Source: JANNMJ01 sp031397815
GTDB taxonomy: Bacteria > Bacteroidota > Bacteroidia > Cytophagales > Hymenobacteraceae
NCBI GenBank assembly: GCA_031397815.1
Contig: JANNMJ010000050.1
Coordinates: forward strand, 1 to 9,002
Length of the DNA: 9,002 nt
Direction of reading: 5' to 3'
Numbering within the stretch: the first letter of the stretch is position 1; every line of letters starts with the position of its first letter. Both the position numbers and the translations under genes were made by a program. Shown here piece after piece: positions 7,059-9,002 of the stretch. The notes below the pieces were generated by a model. That model did not search any database. It was not told the origin of the DNA and saw only the letters and a program-made list of their open reading frames with translations.

Positions 7059-7115
7059 GCGCGGGAAATCGCGAACCGTGACGAGCGGCTGAAAGTTGAT
7101 TCCAACAAGCCCTGA
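7059..7115 (+). pseudogene. Remnant of the 3' end of a second M28 peptidase gene
   Basis: These 57 bases match 6171-6227, the last 18 codons and stop of the M28 gene, at 50 of 57 positions. They read AREIANRDERLKVDSNKP then TGA, against AWEVANREERLKVDSNKP then TAA. Most of the seven differences are synonymous or conservative (V to I, E to D), as expected of a gene that evolved as coding sequence rather than a recent copy. Similarity stops abruptly at 7059 and no start codon or catalytic part remains, so it is a non-functional 3' fragment. Confidence 0.8.
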
Positions 7116-7120
7116 GCAGT

Positions 7121-7145
7121 CGCCAACTCTACCGGAGAGTTGGCG
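7121..7145. terminator. Perfect 10-bp hairpin after the M28 remnant, possible terminator
   Basis: CGCCAACTCT (7121-7130) pairs perfectly with AGAGTTGGCG (7136-7145) around ACCGG. It lies 6 bases beyond the remnant's stop codon and 82 beyond the lipoprotein gene, where a terminator would be expected. Only TTAAA follows, not a T-run, so intrinsic termination would be weak. It may be the old terminator of the lost peptidase gene, now serving the lipoprotein gene. Confidence 0.45.
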
Positions 7146-7148
7146 TTA

Positions 7149-7300
7149 AACGGCGAATCAGCCCTGCTTTGAGGGACGCGTGGCCAGCTCTGTCCCAGAG
7201 ATGGCGTCCATACGGCGCAGCAACACCGTCTCCGATGTAGCCGGCTCTGTCCCAGAGACGGGGCGATACGGCGAATCAACACCTTCTCTGGGACAGAGCC
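7149..7300. repeat. Palindromic repeat family with GCTCTGTCCCAGAGA core
   Basis: The 15-base core GCTCTGTCCCAGAGA occurs at 7187-7201 and 7244-7258, 57 bases apart, and inverted at 7285-7299. The second and third copies form a perfect 16-bp inverted repeat (7243-7258 with 7285-7300). Each core is itself a small palindrome (CTCTG-TCC-CAGAG). A second module, ACGGCGAATCA or its variant ACGGCGCAGCA, appears at 7150, 7212 and 7268, between cores. Thus about 2.5 units of a roughly 57-base repeat lie in the gap before lutB. With the remnant and hairpin it fills 7039-7354; I see no gene there. Confidence 0.65.
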
Positions 7301-7354
7301 GCCCACAACAGAGCTAACTACTTCTTTTTAAACAAGCACCGGTAGGCTGCTTGT

Positions 7355-7362
7355 TACCTTTG
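7355..7362 (+). promoter_or_regulatory. Bacteroidota -7 promoter element for lutB
   Basis: TACCTTTG is an exact match to TAnnTTTG and ends 4 bases before the ATG at 7367. Transcription would therefore begin at or within a few bases of the start codon, making the message probably leaderless. No clear TTTG -33 element is seen, only a T-rich stretch near 7322-7330. The location supports both the chosen start and independent transcription of lutB. Confidence 0.6.
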
Positions 7363-7366
7363 CACT

Positions 7367-8755
7367 ATGGCCGTCTCGCTTAAACACTCAAATTTCCTGC
7401 GCGACTCGGGGACGAAAGCCTTCGACCGCGCGCACCGTCGGACTATCCGGTTCAACATCGGCAAGTACAATACGGCCGTGCAGCAAGGCATGACGTACTA
7501 CACCGACCACGAGCTGGCGCGTTCGCGCGCTTCTTACGTCAAGGCGAACGTGCTGGCGAACCTCGATAAGTACCTCATCGAGTGGGAGCGCAACTTCACG
7601 GCGCGCGGCGGGCGGGTCATCTGGGCGCAGAACGCCGAAGAGGCCTTGCGCGAGATCGGGCAGCTCTTCAGCCGTCGCCGGGCGAAAATCGCGGTGAAGT
7701 CGAAGAGCATGAGCACCGAAGAGATTCACCTCAACGACTTTCTGGAGAAGAACGGCGTCGAGACCGTCGAAACCGACCTCGGCGAGTACATCGTGCAGCT
7801 GCGCGGCGAGCCGCCGTACCACATCGTGACGCCCGCGATGCACTTGTCGAAATCCGACATCGCGCAGCTCTTCCACGAAAAACTCAAAATTCCGCTCACC
7901 GACGACGCGCAGGAGCTTGTGCTCACTGCCCGCCGCCTGCTGCGGATGAAGTACACCGAAGCCGACGTAGGCATCACCGGCGCCAACTTCCTGCTGGCCG
8001 ATATCGGCGGCATCGCCATCACTGAAAACGAGGGCAACGGCCGCCTCAGCACCACTTTCCCACGTTTGCACGTGGTGGTGGCGGGGATCGAGAAGATCCT
8101 CCCCTCGATAATGGACCTCGACCTTTTCTGGCCCCTGCTCTCGACGAGCGGCACGGGTCAGAAAATCACGGTCTACAACACGATTCTCAACGGTCCGCGC
8201 CAGCCGCAGGAAACCGACGGCCCTGAGGAAATGGTGGTCGTGCTGATGGACAACGGCCGCACCGAGCTGCTCTCGCAACCCGACCGTCGCGAAGCCCTCC
8301 AGTGCATCCGCTGCGGCGCGTGCCTCAACGTGTGCCCGGTGTACCGCAACATCGGCGGCCACACGTACGAGACGACGTATTCCGGCCCCATCGGCTCCGT
8401 CATCAGCCCGCACTTGGCCGGTATGGCCGACAATAACCACCTGAGCTTCGCGAGTAGCTTGTGCGGCGCCTGCACCAGCGTGTGCCCGGTGCGCATCAAT
8501 CTGCACAATCTGCTCCTCCTCAACCGCCGCCAAAGCGTGCAGGAAGGCCACAACGGCCCCGGCGAAAAGCGCATCATCGGCCTCTGGAAACGGGCGATGC
8601 TCAGCCGCACCCTCCTCGATCTGACGCCCGCCCGCGTGAAAAACTGGGCCTTGCCGTGGGTGCTGCGCCAAAGCGGCTGGTCGAATCGCCGCGAGCCGCT
8701 TACCGTCGCGCCCAAGTCATTCGCGCAGCGCTGGAAAGCGGAACGCGGGAAGTAA
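7367..8755 (+). CDS. lutB: LutB-type lactate utilization iron-sulfur protein
   Basis: A 462-residue cytoplasmic protein of the LutB/YkgF family, the iron-sulfur electron-transfer subunit of the LutABC complex that oxidises L-lactate to pyruvate. The N-terminal two thirds is a LUD domain (about 70-300; for example GITGANFLLADIGGIAITEN, typical of the family). Two ferredoxin-like cysteine clusters follow: C313, C316, C319 and C323 in CIRCGACLNVCP, and C366, C369 and C373 in CGACTSVCP. The C-terminus (about 390-462), with WKRAMLSRTLLDL and FAQRWKAERGK, fits the family's usual tail. Length is normal and the gene appears intact. It has its own promoter. LutA and LutC genes are normally adjacent in other bacteria, but none lies upstream, and only repeat sequence is seen downstream, so partners must be elsewhere or beyond the window. 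Substrate specificity is by family, not demonstrated here. Confidence 0.92.
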   Translation: MAVSLKHSNFLRDSGTKAFDRAHRRTIRFNIGKYNTAVQQGMTYYTDHELARSRASYVKANVLANLDKYLIEWERNFTARGGRVIWAQNAEEALREIGQLFSRRRAKIAVKSKSMSTEEIHLNDFLEKNGVETVETDLGEYIVQLRGEPPYHIVTPAMHLSKSDIAQLFHEKLKIPLTDDAQELVLTARRLLRMKYTEADVGITGANFLLADIGGIAITENEGNGRLSTTFPRLHVVVAGIEKILPSIMDLDLFWPLLSTSGTGQKITVYNTILNGPRQPQETDGPEEMVVVLMDNGRTELLSQPDRREALQCIRCGACLNVCPVYRNIGGHTYETTYSGPIGSVISPHLAGMADNNHLSFASSLCGACTSVCPVRINLHNLLLLNRRQSVQEGHNGPGEKRIIGLWKRAMLSRTLLDLTPARVKNWALPWVLRQSGWSNRREPLTVAPKSFAQRWKAERGK

Positions 8756-8774
8756 GGCGGGGAGAGATATGATT

Positions 8775-8810
8775 GATGTGGGGATGTGAAAGATGTGGGG
8801 GATGTGAGTT
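8775..8810. repeat. GATGTGGGG-type tandem repeat downstream of lutB
   Basis: Two degenerate units, GATGTGGGGATGTGAAA (8775-8791) and GATGTGGGGGATGTGAGTT (8792-8810), lie in tandem. On the other strand they resemble 4518-4541, where the same kind of sequence also borders the composite repeat. No gene or terminator hairpin is seen directly after lutB. Confidence 0.5.
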
Positions 8811-8884
8811 GATATTGAAATCCAAGAACCAGCCTTGACGCGGGGCTCTGCCGTGTCGGCTATTTGCGGGACTCTGGCCCGCCA

Positions 8885-9002
8885 CCCCAATCGGGCGAAC
8901 CGTGCCCGGGCGGGGTGGCCCGGGGTAGTCGGCGCAAAGCGCCGCCAACCCCGGGCTGTGGAGTAGAACCCCGTTGGGGTTCGCATTGTGCATAGCATCG
9001 GG
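8885..9002 (-). repeat. Composite REP-like repeat, copy 2 (inverted)
   Basis: Read on the minus strand this carries the same modules as 4290-4375: CCCGAT near the window end, 12 variable bases, GCG, the GAACCCC/GGGGTTC palindrome (8966-8982) and the long CCCGGGG hairpin (8918-8957). Positions 8918-8984 match 4308-4374 at 65 of 67 bases. ACCCCAATCGGGCG at 8884-8897 also occurs at 4402-4415, there in the same rather than the inverted orientation. A small GCCG-TGT-CGGC hairpin at 8850-8860 lies further along. The element may continue beyond the window. Confidence 0.7.

Noticed and set aside
6171..7115. Attachment-site repeats of an integrative element
   Set aside because: The two copies differ at 7 of 57 bases in a codon-like pattern, no integrase is present, and the bounded segment is under 1 kb, so a gene remnant explains it better.
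7187..7300. Possible CRISPR array
   Set aside because: There are only two direct copies plus one inverted copy, spacers share a conserved module, and no cas genes are present.
7388..8671. Long minus-strand open frame of 427 codons opposite lutB
   Set aside because: It lies wholly antisense to the well-supported lutB gene and its translation is the Ala/Arg/Val/His-rich sequence typical of a GC-rich shadow frame.

Overview
The window looks like chromosomal DNA of a GC-rich Bacteroidota, most plausibly Cytophagales and Hymenobacter-like. This rests on a TonB-dependent receptor with an N-terminal carboxypeptidase-regulatory-like domain, near-consensus Bacteroidota -7 elements (TAnnTTTG) just upstream of several genes, no clear Shine-Dalgarno sequences, and protein style. 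The taxon is inferred, not proven.

Layout. (1) 1-2554: hairpin-rich DNA, then a minus-strand TonB-dependent outer-membrane receptor (71-2554). (2) 2555-2676: a short divergent promoter region; a MarR-type winged-helix protein (2677-3357) reads the other way and is a natural candidate regulator of the receptor. (3) 3358-4176: an intergenic region holding seven copies of a TGCCCCA box, then a gene for a 215-residue protein with an N-terminal helix-turn-helix, a proline-rich linker and an unrecognised C-terminal half. A perfect palindrome of these boxes sits on the best promoter candidate, which suggests autoregulation. (4) 4177-4601: a gene-free stretch packed with REP-like palindromes. (5) 4602-6227: an exported M28-family zinc aminopeptidase with a complete metal-ligand set. 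(6) 6352-7038: a lower-GC gene for a lipoprotein of unknown function. (7) 7039-7366: non-coding DNA that begins with a degenerate copy of the last 19 codons of the M28 gene, then a hairpin and a second family of palindromic repeats. (8) 7367-8755: a LutB-type iron-sulfur protein of lactate oxidation, without lutA or lutC in view. (9) 8756-9002: a second copy, in opposite orientation, of the composite repeat from 4290-4541.

The genes do not form one pathway: each appears to be its own transcription unit, separated by repeats. The most notable points are the scar of a second M28 gene beyond the lipoprotein gene, the inverted pair of composite repeats bracketing about 4.4 kb, and the operator-like TGCCCCA cluster before the helix-turn-helix gene. 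I see no CRISPR array, transposase, tRNA or rRNA, and no convincing new multi-gene system.
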